In this document: positions 46,675 through 56,170 of the stretch, piece after piece
How the letters are laid out: every line of letters begins with the position of its first letter
Position numbering within the stretch: position 1 is the first letter of the stretch
Origin: Clostridium sp.
GTDB taxonomy: Bacteria > Bacillota > Clostridia > Lachnospirales > Lachnospiraceae
Length of the DNA: 64,000 nucleotides
Assembly: GCA_023667695.1 (NCBI GenBank)
Contig: JAMOZY010000002.1
Span: 86,229-150,228, forward strand
Reading direction: 5' to 3'
Translations under genes and position numbers: made by a program
Notes under the pieces: model-generated
What the model was told of the DNA's origin: nothing
What the model saw: the letters and a program-made list of their open reading frames with translations, nothing else
Database searches by the model: none

Positions 46675-47898
46675 TTATCTTTCACCGCTTTCCGGATACC
46701 GATAAAAAGGCTCCTTTTTCAAATAATCCAATACGGCGGCTTTCCTTCCCTTCCAACGGTAAACCCGGGGAACCCGATGGGAAATTCCGCATAGGAATTC
46801 ATAGTGAAAGCTGGAGCTGGCGGCTGCCAGCTCTTCTACCGGAAGAAATGCCTCTCCGTCCCTTCCGAACAGGGTTACTACATCCCCAACCGCCATCTGC
46901 GGAATCCCTGTCACATCTACCATCATCTGATCCATACAGACCCGTCCAACCACCGGTGCTTCCATGCCATGAATCAGAACTCTGCCTTGATTCGACAACG
47001 CCCGCGGATAACCGTCTGCATAGCCCACCGGAATCGTTGCAATCCTGGTTTCTTTCTCTGTCCGATAGGTCCATCCATATCCTATGCCTTCCCCTGCCGG
47101 TACTGTCTTTATATGAATTACATGGCTCCGCAGCGACATGGCAGGTATCAGCTCCACGGCAGTCCGGTCCACCTCCGGGGAAGGATACAGACCGTAAGTA
47201 CTGATACCGGAACGAACCATATCCAGTCCCAGAGTCCCCAGTTCTATAATCGCCGCACTATTCGCTGCATGCCGGAGAGAAAAGGTGATTCCTTCCTCTT
47301 CTAAGGCCCCCAGCATATGACGAAATTTCGCTAACTGCTGTTCCACCGAGGACTTATCCTTTTCATCTGCCTTTGCAAAATGAGTAAATATCCCTTCTGC
47401 TTCCAGCCCTGGCAGCGTCACGATTTCCCGAATCGCCTCGATTGCCTCCTGGCTGCACGGAAATCCAATACGGTTCATTCCCGTATCAACCTTAATATGT
47501 ATCTTTACTGTCCGGTTCATTTTCTCTGCCAGTTGGGATAACCGGCGGGCGTCCTCCAGACGGAATATTGTGACTGTAATATCCTTCCGAATCAAATCCG
47601 GAAATTCCTCCGGGGCGCTATAACCCAAAATCAGAATCGGCTTCTGAATTCCGTATTCCCGCAATTCTTCTGCCTCCGACACATGTGCCACTCCATAATA
47701 ATCCGCCTGAGCCTCCAGTGCCTTTGCCACTGCTACCGCTCCATGTCCATAAGCATCTGCTTTAATCACTGCCAGCAGCTTTGTTCCCGTTTGGAGCTGC
47801 TGCTTCATTTCTATTATATTATGCCGGATTGCATCTAAGTCCACTTCAGCCTGCAGGCTGTAATAGGGCAGTCTGTTACCTTCCGGTTCTACTGTCAT
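46675..47898 (-). CDS. alr: Alanine racemase
   Basis: 407 residues. The PLP lysine is in VIKADAYGHGA and the TIM-barrel and C-terminal domains follow, with the catalytic tyrosine in GIGYGWTYRT and VCMDQMMVDV. It makes D-alanine for peptidoglycan and teichoic acid. The ATG at 47898 overlaps the nnrD/E stop by four bases (ATGA) and is better spaced from AAAGGAG than a GTG at 47910. It is translationally coupled to the upstream gene. Confidence 0.96.
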   Translation of the reverse strand: MTVEPEGNRLPYYSLQAEVDLDAIRHNIIEMKQQLQTGTKLLAVIKADAYGHGAVAVAKALEAQADYYGVAHVSEAEELREYGIQKPILILGYSAPEEFPDLIRKDITVTIFRLEDARRLSQLAEKMNRTVKIHIKVDTGMNRIGFPCSQEAIEAIREIVTLPGLEAEGIFTHFAKADEKDKSSVEQQLAKFRHMLGALEEEGITFSLRHAANSAAIIELGTLGLDMVRSGISTYGLYPSPEVDRTAVELIPAMSLRSHVIHIKTVPAGEGIGYGWTYRTEKETRIATIPVGYADGYPRALSNQGRVLIHGMEAPVVGRVCMDQMMVDVTGIPQMAVGDVVTLFGRDGEAFLPVEELAAASSSFHYEFLCGISHRVPRVYRWKGRKAAVLDYLKKEPFYRYPESGER

Positions 47899-49457
47899 CT
47901 TATATTCCACTCCTTTAAAATCCCTTCTACCCCTTCTATGATATCACTGGCAAGCATCCCATAGGCTCCCCTGCGTTCTGCTGCCCGGTCACCACCCAGA
48001 CCATGCAGATACACACCCAGCCTGGCCGCTTCCCCTAAGGAAAGCCCCTGTGCGGCAAGGGAAGCAATCACACCAGTCAGTACATCACCAGAGCCGCCGG
48101 TTGCCATTCCGTCATTGCCGGACAGATTCATATAACAGCCGGTTTCATCTGGCTCCATTACCACAGTCCTCGCATCCTTTAATACACAGATTACACCATG
48201 CTCCGTTAACCGTTCTGTTCCCTCCCAGGGCCGTTTCTTTAACTGCTGCATTGGAATCCGGCTGATTCGTTCCATTTCCTTCATATGAGGGGTCAGTATC
48301 ATCTGTAAGTTTCTGCCGCCCCTTGTATTATATGACCTACGCCGTTCCCACCATGCATCCTGCCTGGATAAAATAGTAATGGCATCTGCATCCACGACAA
48401 GCGGACAGTCCTGCTCCAGTGCCTGCAAGGTCATAGCAGCTCCGGTCTCATCCGTTCCAATCCCCGGCCCGATTACCATGATATCTGCCCAATGGGCCGC
48501 TTCCGTCACCAGCTGGACTGCCTTTTCCTTTGAATCATAGACCTGTAACAGAGCTTCCGGAAGCAGCTTCTGAACTGCTTCCCGATTATTCACATGGGTA
48601 ATAATCTCCACCAGGCCACAGCCGCTGCGATAAGCAGCCGTTGCACTTAATACTGCCGCTCCACAGACGGCTTCACTTCCGGCAATAATCGCAGTCTTTC
48701 CAAAGGTTCCTTTGTTCCCATCTGCGTTCCGGACAGGCAGACGCATCCAATCCTCCCAGTCATAGCAATAGCATTGCGGCTTATTTTTTTCTACTGCTTT
48801 TTGCGGGAATCCAATATCTGCCACCCACAGGATACCGCAATACTCCGGTCCTGCCCCAAAAAGCTGTCCGGTCTTTTCCCAGCCAAAGGTCACAGTCGCA
48901 TCCGCCTGGAATGCCACGCCCAGCAAGGCTCCATCCGTACTGTCAATTCCGGACGGAATATCCACTGCACATTTAAAGCCCTCCAACTGATTCATGGCTT
49001 CCAGTACTTCCCGCTGGGGGGACTGAATCTCCCGTTTCAGACCTACTCCAAAAACAGCATCTACCACTACATCATAACGGCAATTTTCCCATTCCTGCAT
49101 GACTTCTTCGGTAACACCATATCGGATGGAAAGCCCCAGCTTCTCCAGAATCCTCTTCTGCTGCTGATACGGTTCAGAAACCTTTTTTAGACCCCCAATC
49201 TGACAGATATCCACCCGGCAGCCCTGTTCATATAACATCCTTGCAGCCGCCAGCCCATCTCCACCGTTATTTCCACCTTCTGTTACGACCAAAACCCGTG
49301 CCGGCCCGTTCAAATCCAATTCCTTGACATAATCCATGATGACCTGTGTCACCGCCATAGCGGCCCGTTCCATCAACACCATGGATGGAATACCGATTTC
49401 TTCTATACTATATGCATCTAATGCCTGCATTTCTTCTCGTTTTACTATATATCGCAA
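47895..49457 (-). CDS. nnr: Bifunctional NAD(P)H-hydrate epimerase / ADP-dependent dehydratase
   Basis: 520 residues. The N-terminal YjeF_N epimerase (EEMQALDAYSIEEIGIPSMVLMERA, VVTEGGNNGGDGLAAARML) and C-terminal YjeF_C kinase-like dehydratase (GNKGTFGKTAIIAGS, VIGPGIG, LSGNDGMATGGSGDVLTGVI) are both complete. It repairs hydrated NADH and NADPH. The frame extends to 49529, but a TTG at 49457 has AAAGGAGG nine bases upstream and starts the protein where homologues begin (LRYIVKREEMQALD). It is co-transcribed with alr and mazF. Confidence 0.93.
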   Translation of the reverse strand: MRYIVKREEMQALDAYSIEEIGIPSMVLMERAAMAVTQVIMDYVKELDLNGPARVLVVTEGGNNGGDGLAAARMLYEQGCRVDICQIGGLKKVSEPYQQQKRILEKLGLSIRYGVTEEVMQEWENCRYDVVVDAVFGVGLKREIQSPQREVLEAMNQLEGFKCAVDIPSGIDSTDGALLGVAFQADATVTFGWEKTGQLFGAGPEYCGILWVADIGFPQKAVEKNKPQCYCYDWEDWMRLPVRNADGNKGTFGKTAIIAGSEAVCGAAVLSATAAYRSGCGLVEIITHVNNREAVQKLLPEALLQVYDSKEKAVQLVTEAAHWADIMVIGPGIGTDETGAAMTLQALEQDCPLVVDADAITILSRQDAWWERRRSYNTRGGRNLQMILTPHMKEMERISRIPMQQLKKRPWEGTERLTEHGVICVLKDARTVVMEPDETGCYMNLSGNDGMATGGSGDVLTGVIASLAAQGLSLGEAARLGVYLHGLGGDRAAERRGAYGMLASDIIEGVEGILKEWNIR

Positions 49458-49649
49458 TCCTTCGGACCTCCTTTTGCCCCAGTATTCCGGCTTTTCTCCC
49501 ATGATAGTCCCATCCCTGCCGAATGTCAAATCATTGATTTTATTTCTGGCTGCCCTGCCCTAACATATCCTTGTATCACAGCAATGGTATGTGATAAAAT
49601 AGTAAAAGTTTGATACGGACAACCGCAAAGCATAACGGAGGAAGCACCG

Positions 49650-51578
49650 ATGATACTGGCATGTCAAAATATTTCTAAATCCTTTGGGATTCAGGATGTG
49701 CTAAAGGACATTCAATTTCATATAGAAGAGAAGGAAAAGGCCGCAATCGTAGGAATCAATGGAGCCGGAAAGACTACGCTTTTAAAAATCATTATGGGAG
49801 AAGAAATCCCGGATTCTGGTCAGGTGATATTGGGCAAGGATAAAACCATTGGGTATCTGGCCCAGCAGCAGGAGGCTTCTTATGAGAATACGATTTATGA
49901 AGAAATGCTGTCTGTAAAGCAGCATATCATCGAGCTGGACCGGCAAATCCGGCAGACAGAGCTTGCCATGAAACATGCAGAAGGCGGAGAACTGGACCGT
50001 CTGCTGAATACCTATACCCGCTTGACCCATGCATTTGAATCCGCCAATGGTTATGCATACAAAAGCGAAATAACCGGAGTACTAAAGGGCCTGGGCTTTA
50101 CAGAAGCGGATTATAATACAAGGATTGCCACACTATCCGGCGGTCAAAAGACCCGGATTGCCTTGGGCCGTCTTCTCCTAAGCCAGCCGGATATTATTTT
50201 ACTGGATGAGCCTACCAACCATCTGGATATGGATTCCATTGCATGGCTGGAGGGATATCTAACCAATTATGACGGTGCGGTATTGATTGTCTCCCATGAC
50301 CGGTACTTTCTGGACCGGATTGTGACAAAAATCGTAGAATTAGAAAATGGAACCAGCCGGGTCTATAACGGAAACTATAGCTGGTATGCGGAAAAACGGG
50401 AGGAAATCCGTGCCAGTGAGTGGAAGGCATATAGTAATCAGCAGGCAGAAATCCAGCACCAGGAAGAAGTCATTGCCAAGCTTCGCTCCTTTAACCGAGA
50501 AAAATCAATCAAGCGGGCAGAAAGCCGGGAAAAACTACTGAACCGTATGGATATCCTTGAAAAACCAAACGAAGTCCGGGACGCCATGCGCATTCGATTG
50601 GAACCGGAAGTGGAAAGCGGAACGGATGTACTGCAGATGGAACACCTGTCGAAGTCCTTTGGCAGCAATTGCCTGTTTCAGGATATCGCCATGGATATTA
50701 AGCGCGGCGAACGGGTGGCATTGATTGGCAATAACGGAACCGGAAAAACTACGATACTAAAAATCATCAATCAATATGTGCCAAAGGATGCAGGCCGAAT
50801 CCTGCTGGGGTCCCGGGTCAAAATCGGATACTACGATCAGGAGCATCAGGTGCTTTCGCCGGAAAAGACGATTTTCCAGGAAATCTCGGATGCATATCCG
50901 GCCTTGACCAATACCCGGATTCGGACGATTCTTGCCGCTTTTCTCTTTACCGGAGATGACGTTTTTAAACAAATCCGGGACTTAAGCGGCGGGGAGCGGG
51001 GACGGGTATCCCTGGCCAAGCTCATGCTCTCTTCTGCCAACCTGTTGATTTTGGACGAGCCTACCAACCACTTAGATATCACCTCTAAGGAAATTCTGGA
51101 ATCTGCCCTGTGCAGCTACACCGGAACCATACTCTATGTGTCCCATGACCGTTATTTCATTAACAAAACCGCAACCCGCATCCTGAATCTGACGGGAGGC
51201 CATCTGAACGAATACAAAGGAAATTACGATTATTATCTGGAAAAAAAGGATTTGGTTGAAGGCTTATATCAGCAGACAGAAGGCCATCCGGCTGTTCCTT
51301 CTGATTCTTCCACAGCTTCTTCGGCAGAGTGCAGCAAGGCAGACTGGCAGTCTAAGAAAGAGGAACAGGCAAGGATTCGGAAAAAGGCCAATCATCTGAA
51401 AAAATTAGAGGAACAAATCGAAGCCCTGGAAAGCAGAACTGTAGAACTGGATAAAGAATTATGTAAACCTGAGATTGCTACAAATGCAGACCGGTGCATG
51501 GCGCTTGCAGCGGAGAAAGAAGAGATACAACAGCAGTTAAATATTCTTTATGAACAATGGGAACATCTGGCGGAATGA
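49650..51578 (+). CDS. ABC-F family ATPase
   Basis: 642 residues with two ABC domains: Walker A GINGAGKTT and GNNGTGKTT, signatures LSGGQKTRIALGRLLL and LSGGERGRVSLAKLML, and Walker B LLDEPTNHLDM and ILDEPTNHLDI. A charged interdomain linker and a C-terminal coiled coil (after about 560) complete the ABC-F layout; no membrane part. Such proteins act on ribosomes, either in translation regulation or antibiotic protection. The subgroup cannot be settled here. GGAGG precedes the ATG. Its stop abuts that of icd on the other strand. Confidence 0.93.
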   Translation: MILACQNISKSFGIQDVLKDIQFHIEEKEKAAIVGINGAGKTTLLKIIMGEEIPDSGQVILGKDKTIGYLAQQQEASYENTIYEEMLSVKQHIIELDRQIRQTELAMKHAEGGELDRLLNTYTRLTHAFESANGYAYKSEITGVLKGLGFTEADYNTRIATLSGGQKTRIALGRLLLSQPDIILLDEPTNHLDMDSIAWLEGYLTNYDGAVLIVSHDRYFLDRIVTKIVELENGTSRVYNGNYSWYAEKREEIRASEWKAYSNQQAEIQHQEEVIAKLRSFNREKSIKRAESREKLLNRMDILEKPNEVRDAMRIRLEPEVESGTDVLQMEHLSKSFGSNCLFQDIAMDIKRGERVALIGNNGTGKTTILKIINQYVPKDAGRILLGSRVKIGYYDQEHQVLSPEKTIFQEISDAYPALTNTRIRTILAAFLFTGDDVFKQIRDLSGGERGRVSLAKLMLSSANLLILDEPTNHLDITSKEILESALCSYTGTILYVSHDRYFINKTATRILNLTGGHLNEYKGNYDYYLEKKDLVEGLYQQTEGHPAVPSDSSTASSAECSKADWQSKKEEQARIRKKANHLKKLEEQIEALESRTVELDKELCKPEIATNADRCMALAAEKEEIQQQLNILYEQWEHLAE

Positions 51579-51590
51579 TTATTCCGCCAG
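51567..51590. terminator. Bidirectional hairpin spanning the stop codons of the ABC-F gene and icd
   Basis: Perfect 10-bp arms CTGGCGGAAT (51567-51576) and ATTCCGCCAG (51581-51590) with loop GATT. The two stop codons, TGA on plus and TAA on minus, both fall within it, and both proteins end Leu-Ala-Glu coded by the arms. CTTTGTTT follows on the plus strand, so it can act as terminator for the ABC-F gene. It may also serve icd, although no T-run follows on that side. Confidence 0.7.
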
Positions 51591-52793
51591 CTTTGTTTCC
51601 AGCATTTCACGAATGGCCAGGATGAATCCTTCACTGGATAAGGGAGTCGGATTCGGAATGGATGTAATCAAGGCCAAATCCTTCGTCATCTTTCCTGACT
51701 CAATGGTTTCAATGGTGGATTTCTCCAGAAAATCTGCAAACTTCATCAAGTCCGGAAGCTGGTCCAGCTCTCCACGCTTCCGCAAGGCGCCGGTCCATGC
51801 AAAAATAGTGGCAACGGAATTCGTAGAGGTTTCCTCTCCCTTTAAATGCTTATAATAATGCCGCTGTACGGTTCCGTGAGCAGCTTCGTATTCATAATAC
51901 CCTTCCGGTGAGACCAGAACCGAGGTCATCATGGCAAGAGAACCAAAGGCACTGGATACCATATCACTCATAACATCTCCGTCATAATTCTTACATGCCC
52001 AGATAAATCCTCCCTTTGCCTTCATCACCCGGGCAACGGCATCATCAATCAGGGTATAGAAATATTCAATCCCTGCTACCTGAAACTTCTCGTCATACTC
52101 TGCATCATAGATTTCCTGAAAAATATCCTTAAACCGATGATCGTATTTCTTTGAAATGGTATCCTTTGTAGCAAACCACAAATCCTGTCTGGTATCCAGT
52201 GCATAGTTAAAGCAGCACCGGGCAAAGCTTTCAATGGATTTATCCGTATTATGAATCCCCTGGATAATACCGGCGCCCTCAAATACATGTATCGTCTCTC
52301 TGGTTTCCGTTCCGTCCTCTGCTGTAAATACCAGCTCCGCCCTTCCGGCACCCGGAACACGGATTTCCGTATTTTTGTAAACATCACCATATGCATGACG
52401 GGCTAAGGTAATCGGTTTTTCCCAATTCTTTACACACGGCTCGATTCCTTTCACGACAATCGGAGTCCGGAATACCGTCCCATCCAATGCTGCACGAATG
52501 GTTCCGTTGGGACTCTTCCACATTTCCTTTAGATTATATTCTGTCATGCGGGCCGCATTGGGTGTAATCGTTGCACATTTTACGGCAACGCCGTACTTTT
52601 TTGTTGCTTCCGCAGAATCCATCGTTACCTTATCATCCGTTTCATTTCTATATTCCAGCCCCAGGTCATAATATTCCGTTTTCAGTTCAATAAAGGGAAG
52701 CAGCAGCTCCTCTTTAATCATCTTCCAAAGAATACGGGTCATTTCATCTCCATCCATTTCAACCAATGGCGTTGTCATCTTAATCTTTTCCAT
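51579..52793 (-). CDS. icd: NADP-dependent isocitrate dehydrogenase, type II
   Basis: 404 residues of the eukaryote-like IDH subfamily. Blocks are [47 protein letters not shown] (substrate serine region), [17 protein letters not shown] (metal aspartates) and [14 protein letters not shown] (NADP binding). It makes 2-oxoglutarate for glutamate synthesis. GGAGG precedes the ATG. An aconitase-family gene about 8 kb away supplies the preceding step. Confidence 0.95.
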   Translation of the reverse strand: MEKIKMTTPLVEMDGDEMTRILWKMIKEELLLPFIELKTEYYDLGLEYRNETDDKVTMDSAEATKKYGVAVKCATITPNAARMTEYNLKEMWKSPNGTIRAALDGTVFRTPIVVKGIEPCVKNWEKPITLARHAYGDVYKNTEIRVPGAGRAELVFTAEDGTETRETIHVFEGAGIIQGIHNTDKSIESFARCCFNYALDTRQDLWFATKDTISKKYDHRFKDIFQEIYDAEYDEKFQVAGIEYFYTLIDDAVARVMKAKGGFIWACKNYDGDVMSDMVSSAFGSLAMMTSVLVSPEGYYEYEAAHGTVQRHYYKHLKGEETSTNSVATIFAWTGALRKRGELDQLPDLMKFADFLEKSTIETIESGKMTKDLALITSIPNPTPLSSEGFILAIREMLETKLAE

Positions 52794-52929
52794 GCTTCGT
52801 CCTCCTAGTGCGCATTCCTTCCATTCTTACATTTTCTGATTCGTTCAAACATTTCACTGAAAAACTGCCAAACTGATATCATTTTACGCATTGCCGGATG
52901 CTTTGTCAAATCCTTCTGCAAATCCTGTC

Positions 52930-53124
52930 TTATTTTTCCCTGCCTTCATCTTCATCCTGGTAGGTATCTTCCCTATCATCTGACCGCTTACTGACCAGAA
53001 TCAATGTCACCAATACAATCACAGATAAAATCAGAATCACGGCTGCAATCCACGGCCTATATTCATCTCCGGTCACAGGAACTGCTGTCATTTGATTTAT
53101 CATCACATTCATGTTTATGTTCAT
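52930..53124 (-). CDS. Small single-pass membrane protein, sorting-signal-like
   Basis: 64 residues. A short methionine/asparagine-rich N-terminus is followed by VPVTGDEYRP, one membrane helix (WIAAVILILSVIVLVTLILV) and SKR with an acidic tail. The VPVTGD-helix-basic order resembles the C-terminal sorting signal of sortase substrates, but there is no exported domain in front of it, and the 15-residue tail is longer than usual. Its start overlaps the preceding gene's stop by four bases, so the two are coupled. Function unknown. Confidence 0.65.
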   Translation of the reverse strand: MNINMNVMINQMTAVPVTGDEYRPWIAAVILILSVIVLVTLILVSKRSDDREDTYQDEDEGREK

Positions 53125-54410
53125 CTTTTTCCTTTCCTTCTCTGCTTTTTATTTTCTTTTTCGGTGGAAAGCTTCTCCCGGTACAGAAGATAATAGGTAA
53201 CAAACTCTTCTGTAATCAGCTTATTACGGTACAGTGCCTGTAAGGTTTTCTCATATTCCTCCTCCGCAACGCCTGTAGCCGCAAACTTCTGAAGGGTCTC
53301 GCTCATTCCTTCCTTGTATTCCTTCACTGTCAGAACCTGCTCCCGAAACAGAATTCCCGTTTTATAAATCTCTTTATAAAAATCATTATATTGCATATCC
53401 TTCGTCACCCGGTCATGAACCTGAAATGCCGGATGGAGAATATCCATTATGACCCTGGCTGAGGTATTGGTTACCAGCAGACCATTCCCCAGTTGAAACA
53501 GATTCTTATAAATCACAGCCCTTCCATTTTTCTCACCCTTGTGGTAGGTCGGCAGATATGGTGTAAATACTGCAGACAACAAGGATTCCTTTCGAAACTG
53601 CGGATACTCCTCCTTCGCCTTACAGACCACGCCCTTCACATAAGTCAATGTGCCGGCCTTTGACACCGGTATGGTCAGCTCCTGCGTTTCTTTTCCCATT
53701 AACAAAAGATGCACCTGACTCCGATGCAGCCAGATATATGCCGGACACTGCTTTACATCCTTTTCCTTCCATTCATCAATGATGATTGCTTTATGATCCT
53801 TCCGTACCTTATATTTGTAAAAAACCTGCTTTATCTTCTTTTGGTCATAAGCAATCAGTTCTTTTTCTTTGTCCTTCCGTTCCTGTTCCTTATCTTCCTT
53901 CTTCTTCTCCTTTGGTTCCGGAACCGGCTCTCCGGATGGCGGTTCCGGCTTCTCTTCCGCCAGTTTTTCTTCCTCTGGCTGCAAAGACTCCGGTTCTGGT
54001 TGCTGCTTCTTTGGTTCCTTTTTTCTTGATTCTTTTTTCTTTGGTTCTTTTTCCCTTGGCTCTTTCTTCTTTTTCTCTTCCTTCTTTGGTTCTTCCTCCT
54101 TTGGTTCCGGTTCCGGTCGAACTGCTTCCACAGGCACTTCTATCCCTTTCTCTGTCTTTGCTTCCGGTTCCAAAGGGGGAGTCTCCGTTCTTGCCGTCAG
54201 AGCGAAGCTACCTTCCTCAATCGTAAAGCACTGCAGCAATGCTACTACACCGATGCCGAATCCGATGCCAAGCAGGAACATCAGCATGGAATTCATAATA
54301 AATGAAGCAACTACCAGACCTGCACCTGCCACCATACATATCGGAAGGGAAACTACATATAATCTTGTCTGCCAGTTTCCATAACGCAGGCCAAACAGAT
54401 ATTTCTTCAT
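53121..54410 (-). CDS. Membrane protein with K/E/P-rich linker, unknown function
   Basis: 429 residues. Two N-terminal membrane helices (about 18-62) are followed by a 100-residue, extremely K/E/P-rich low-complexity linker (about 80-185) and a soluble C-terminal domain of about 240 residues with mixed strands and helices (KVRKDHKAIIIDEWKEKDV, CPAYIWLHRSQVHLLLMGK). I recognise no family. It lies 22 bases after the hydrogenase gene and overlaps the 64-residue gene, so the three form an operon; a link to the hydrogenase is possible but unproven. Confidence 0.75.
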   Translation of the reverse strand: MKKYLFGLRYGNWQTRLYVVSLPICMVAGAGLVVASFIMNSMLMFLLGIGFGIGVVALLQCFTIEEGSFALTARTETPPLEPEAKTEKGIEVPVEAVRPEPEPKEEEPKKEEKKKKEPREKEPKKKESRKKEPKKQQPEPESLQPEEEKLAEEKPEPPSGEPVPEPKEKKKEDKEQERKDKEKELIAYDQKKIKQVFYKYKVRKDHKAIIIDEWKEKDVKQCPAYIWLHRSQVHLLLMGKETQELTIPVSKAGTLTYVKGVVCKAKEEYPQFRKESLLSAVFTPYLPTYHKGEKNGRAVIYKNLFQLGNGLLVTNTSARVIMDILHPAFQVHDRVTKDMQYNDFYKEIYKTGILFREQVLTVKEYKEGMSETLQKFAATGVAEEEYEKTLQALYRNKLITEEFVTYYLLYREKLSTEKENKKQRRKGKR

Positions 54411-54432
54411 TTACTCATCTCCCATTCTCCTG

Positions 54433-55938
54433 TTATTCCTGCACATCCTGCTCTAAAACCGATAGCTCCGGAATCATCTTTCTTGTAGAACCCTTGAAGT
54501 TCCGCACCGCCACAGTAGCCTGATTAATCGGTATATTCGTCCCGGCACCGGCAATACAACCCCCAGGACATCCCATGCCCTCAATCAGACACCCGTCCTT
54601 TCTTCCTGCCTTCGCCAGCATCAGCATCTTCCGGCACTCACTTAAGCCCTCTGCATGCTCCACCTTCACTTCAACCTCCGGATGATATTCCTTGATACAT
54701 GCCGTAATCGCATCTGCAACACCACCGGCTACTGCATAACCACGACCAGCGCCGGTTGCATCCTCCATCGGTACGCCCACCCGAAAGTCATCAAATTCAA
54801 TATCCTGTACGATAAACATGGCATCCAATTCTTCAAAGGTAATCACAAAATCAACATCACTTCGCACCGTTCGCCGGGATGCCTCCAGCTTCTTTGCCGC
54901 ACAAGGTCCGATAAACACCACGGAAGCATTGGGATGTTCTTTCTTAATAATCCTTGCAGTTGCTACCATTGGTGTCAATTCATTGGAAATCATACCAATG
55001 GTTTCCGGGAAATACTTTTTGGCAAGCATTGCCCAGGATGGACAACAGGAAGTCAGTAAAAAGGACTGTTTCCCACTTGCCACTGCCTCTACATAATGCT
55101 CTGCCTCCGCCATGGCGCCGATATCCGCACCAGCCGCCACCTCATAAACATCCTGAAAGCCCAGCTTTAATAATGCTGCCTTAATCTTTTCCGGCGTAGC
55201 ATATTCCCCAAACTGTCCTACAAAAGCCGGAGCAATCTCCGCTATGATTTCCCGGCCGGACTTCATGGCCCGAATCAATTGGAACAGCTGGGATTTGTCA
55301 GCAATCGCTCCAAAGGGACAGCTTACCATACACATGCCGCAGGACACGCACTTTTCTTCATTAATTCTTGCCCTTCCATGCTCATCACTTTCAATAGCGC
55401 CCACTCCACAGGCATCTGCACATGGTCTGCGCTTATTCGCAATGGCATCATAGGGACAGTTGGATTTACATTTTCCGCATTTGATACATTTGTTCTGATC
55501 TATGTAGGACTTACCATTTACAAAAGAAATGGCATCCATAGGACATACCTCCATGCAGGGATGGGCTACACAGCCCTTGCATTGGTTACTGACCTCGTAT
55601 ATGTTATTTTCACAGGCATTGCAGGCAGAAGGAATCACCTGCATTAACGGCGGTTCATAATACTTTTCATCAATGGCGCTTTCTTCCAGCCCCTGGGTAA
55701 CATGAACCGGACGGTCCTCCGGTCTTAGCGACATTCCCATAGCCAGACGTACCCGCTCGCTGGTAATGGCCCGCTCCCGATAAATATTGTCGCAATACTG
55801 TGGGGTATCACCCGGTGTTATCTTATAGGGAATTGCTTCAATATCGTCATTTATGGAATCGGACTCGTATGCCACCTTTGCAATTTCGATAAATACCTGC
55901 TTCCTTAATCTTCTAACATCAGTTTCTAAACCTCGCAT
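54433..55938 (-). CDS. Monomeric [FeFe] hydrogenase with ferredoxin domains (group B-like)
   Basis: 501 residues. After about 105 residues come cysteine clusters at 106-132, 151-161 and 197-207, including two clear 4Fe-4S ferredoxin motifs. The H-cluster domain follows, with TSCCPSW (296-302), GPCAAKKLE (344-352) and EGMGCPGGC (453-461). These are the L1-L3 motifs of [FeFe] hydrogenases, with G instead of M at the start of L2, consistent with the group B type of anaerobic Firmicutes. It should oxidise ferredoxin and release H2, or act as a sensor. GGAGG precedes the ATG. It is the first gene of a three-gene operon. Confidence 0.9.
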   Translation of the reverse strand: MRGLETDVRRLRKQVFIEIAKVAYESDSINDDIEAIPYKITPGDTPQYCDNIYRERAITSERVRLAMGMSLRPEDRPVHVTQGLEESAIDEKYYEPPLMQVIPSACNACENNIYEVSNQCKGCVAHPCMEVCPMDAISFVNGKSYIDQNKCIKCGKCKSNCPYDAIANKRRPCADACGVGAIESDEHGRARINEEKCVSCGMCMVSCPFGAIADKSQLFQLIRAMKSGREIIAEIAPAFVGQFGEYATPEKIKAALLKLGFQDVYEVAAGADIGAMAEAEHYVEAVASGKQSFLLTSCCPSWAMLAKKYFPETIGMISNELTPMVATARIIKKEHPNASVVFIGPCAAKKLEASRRTVRSDVDFVITFEELDAMFIVQDIEFDDFRVGVPMEDATGAGRGYAVAGGVADAITACIKEYHPEVEVKVEHAEGLSECRKMLMLAKAGRKDGCLIEGMGCPGGCIAGAGTNIPINQATVAVRNFKGSTRKMIPELSVLEQDVQE

Positions 55939-56064
55939 GCTGAACCTCCGTCCTGTATATTTTCACTATAAACCAAAATAAGTATACACCTTTCTCCCCA
56001 TTCTGTCCATGTGCGATCTCTTCCGGTGTCTTTCCGGATTACAGAAAAGCGATAATTTTTACCA

Positions 56065-56093
56065 TTGAAATTTCCAGCATTTCATACTATACT
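56065..56093 (+). promoter_or_regulatory. Predicted sigma-A promoter of the transglycosylase gene
   Basis: TTGAAA (56065-56070), 17 bases, TATACT (56088-56093). The leader from about 56100 begins with a stem GCGTCGGTGG/CCATCGACGC (56101-56110 with 56127-56136), one G-T pair, so the mRNA would start with a hairpin near its 5' end. That could stabilise it or regulate translation. Confidence 0.65.
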
Positions 56094-56170
56094 AAAAAAG
56101 GCGTCGGTGGTTCTTTTCGCCCCTTTCCATCGACGCTGCCTACTATTTAATAATACGAGGAATGAATGAC

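Noticed and set aside
53709-54384. Overlapping plus-strand frames rich in Ser, Leu and Phe opposite the K/E/P-rich linker
   Set aside because: They are antisense readings of a low-complexity region and show no start signals.
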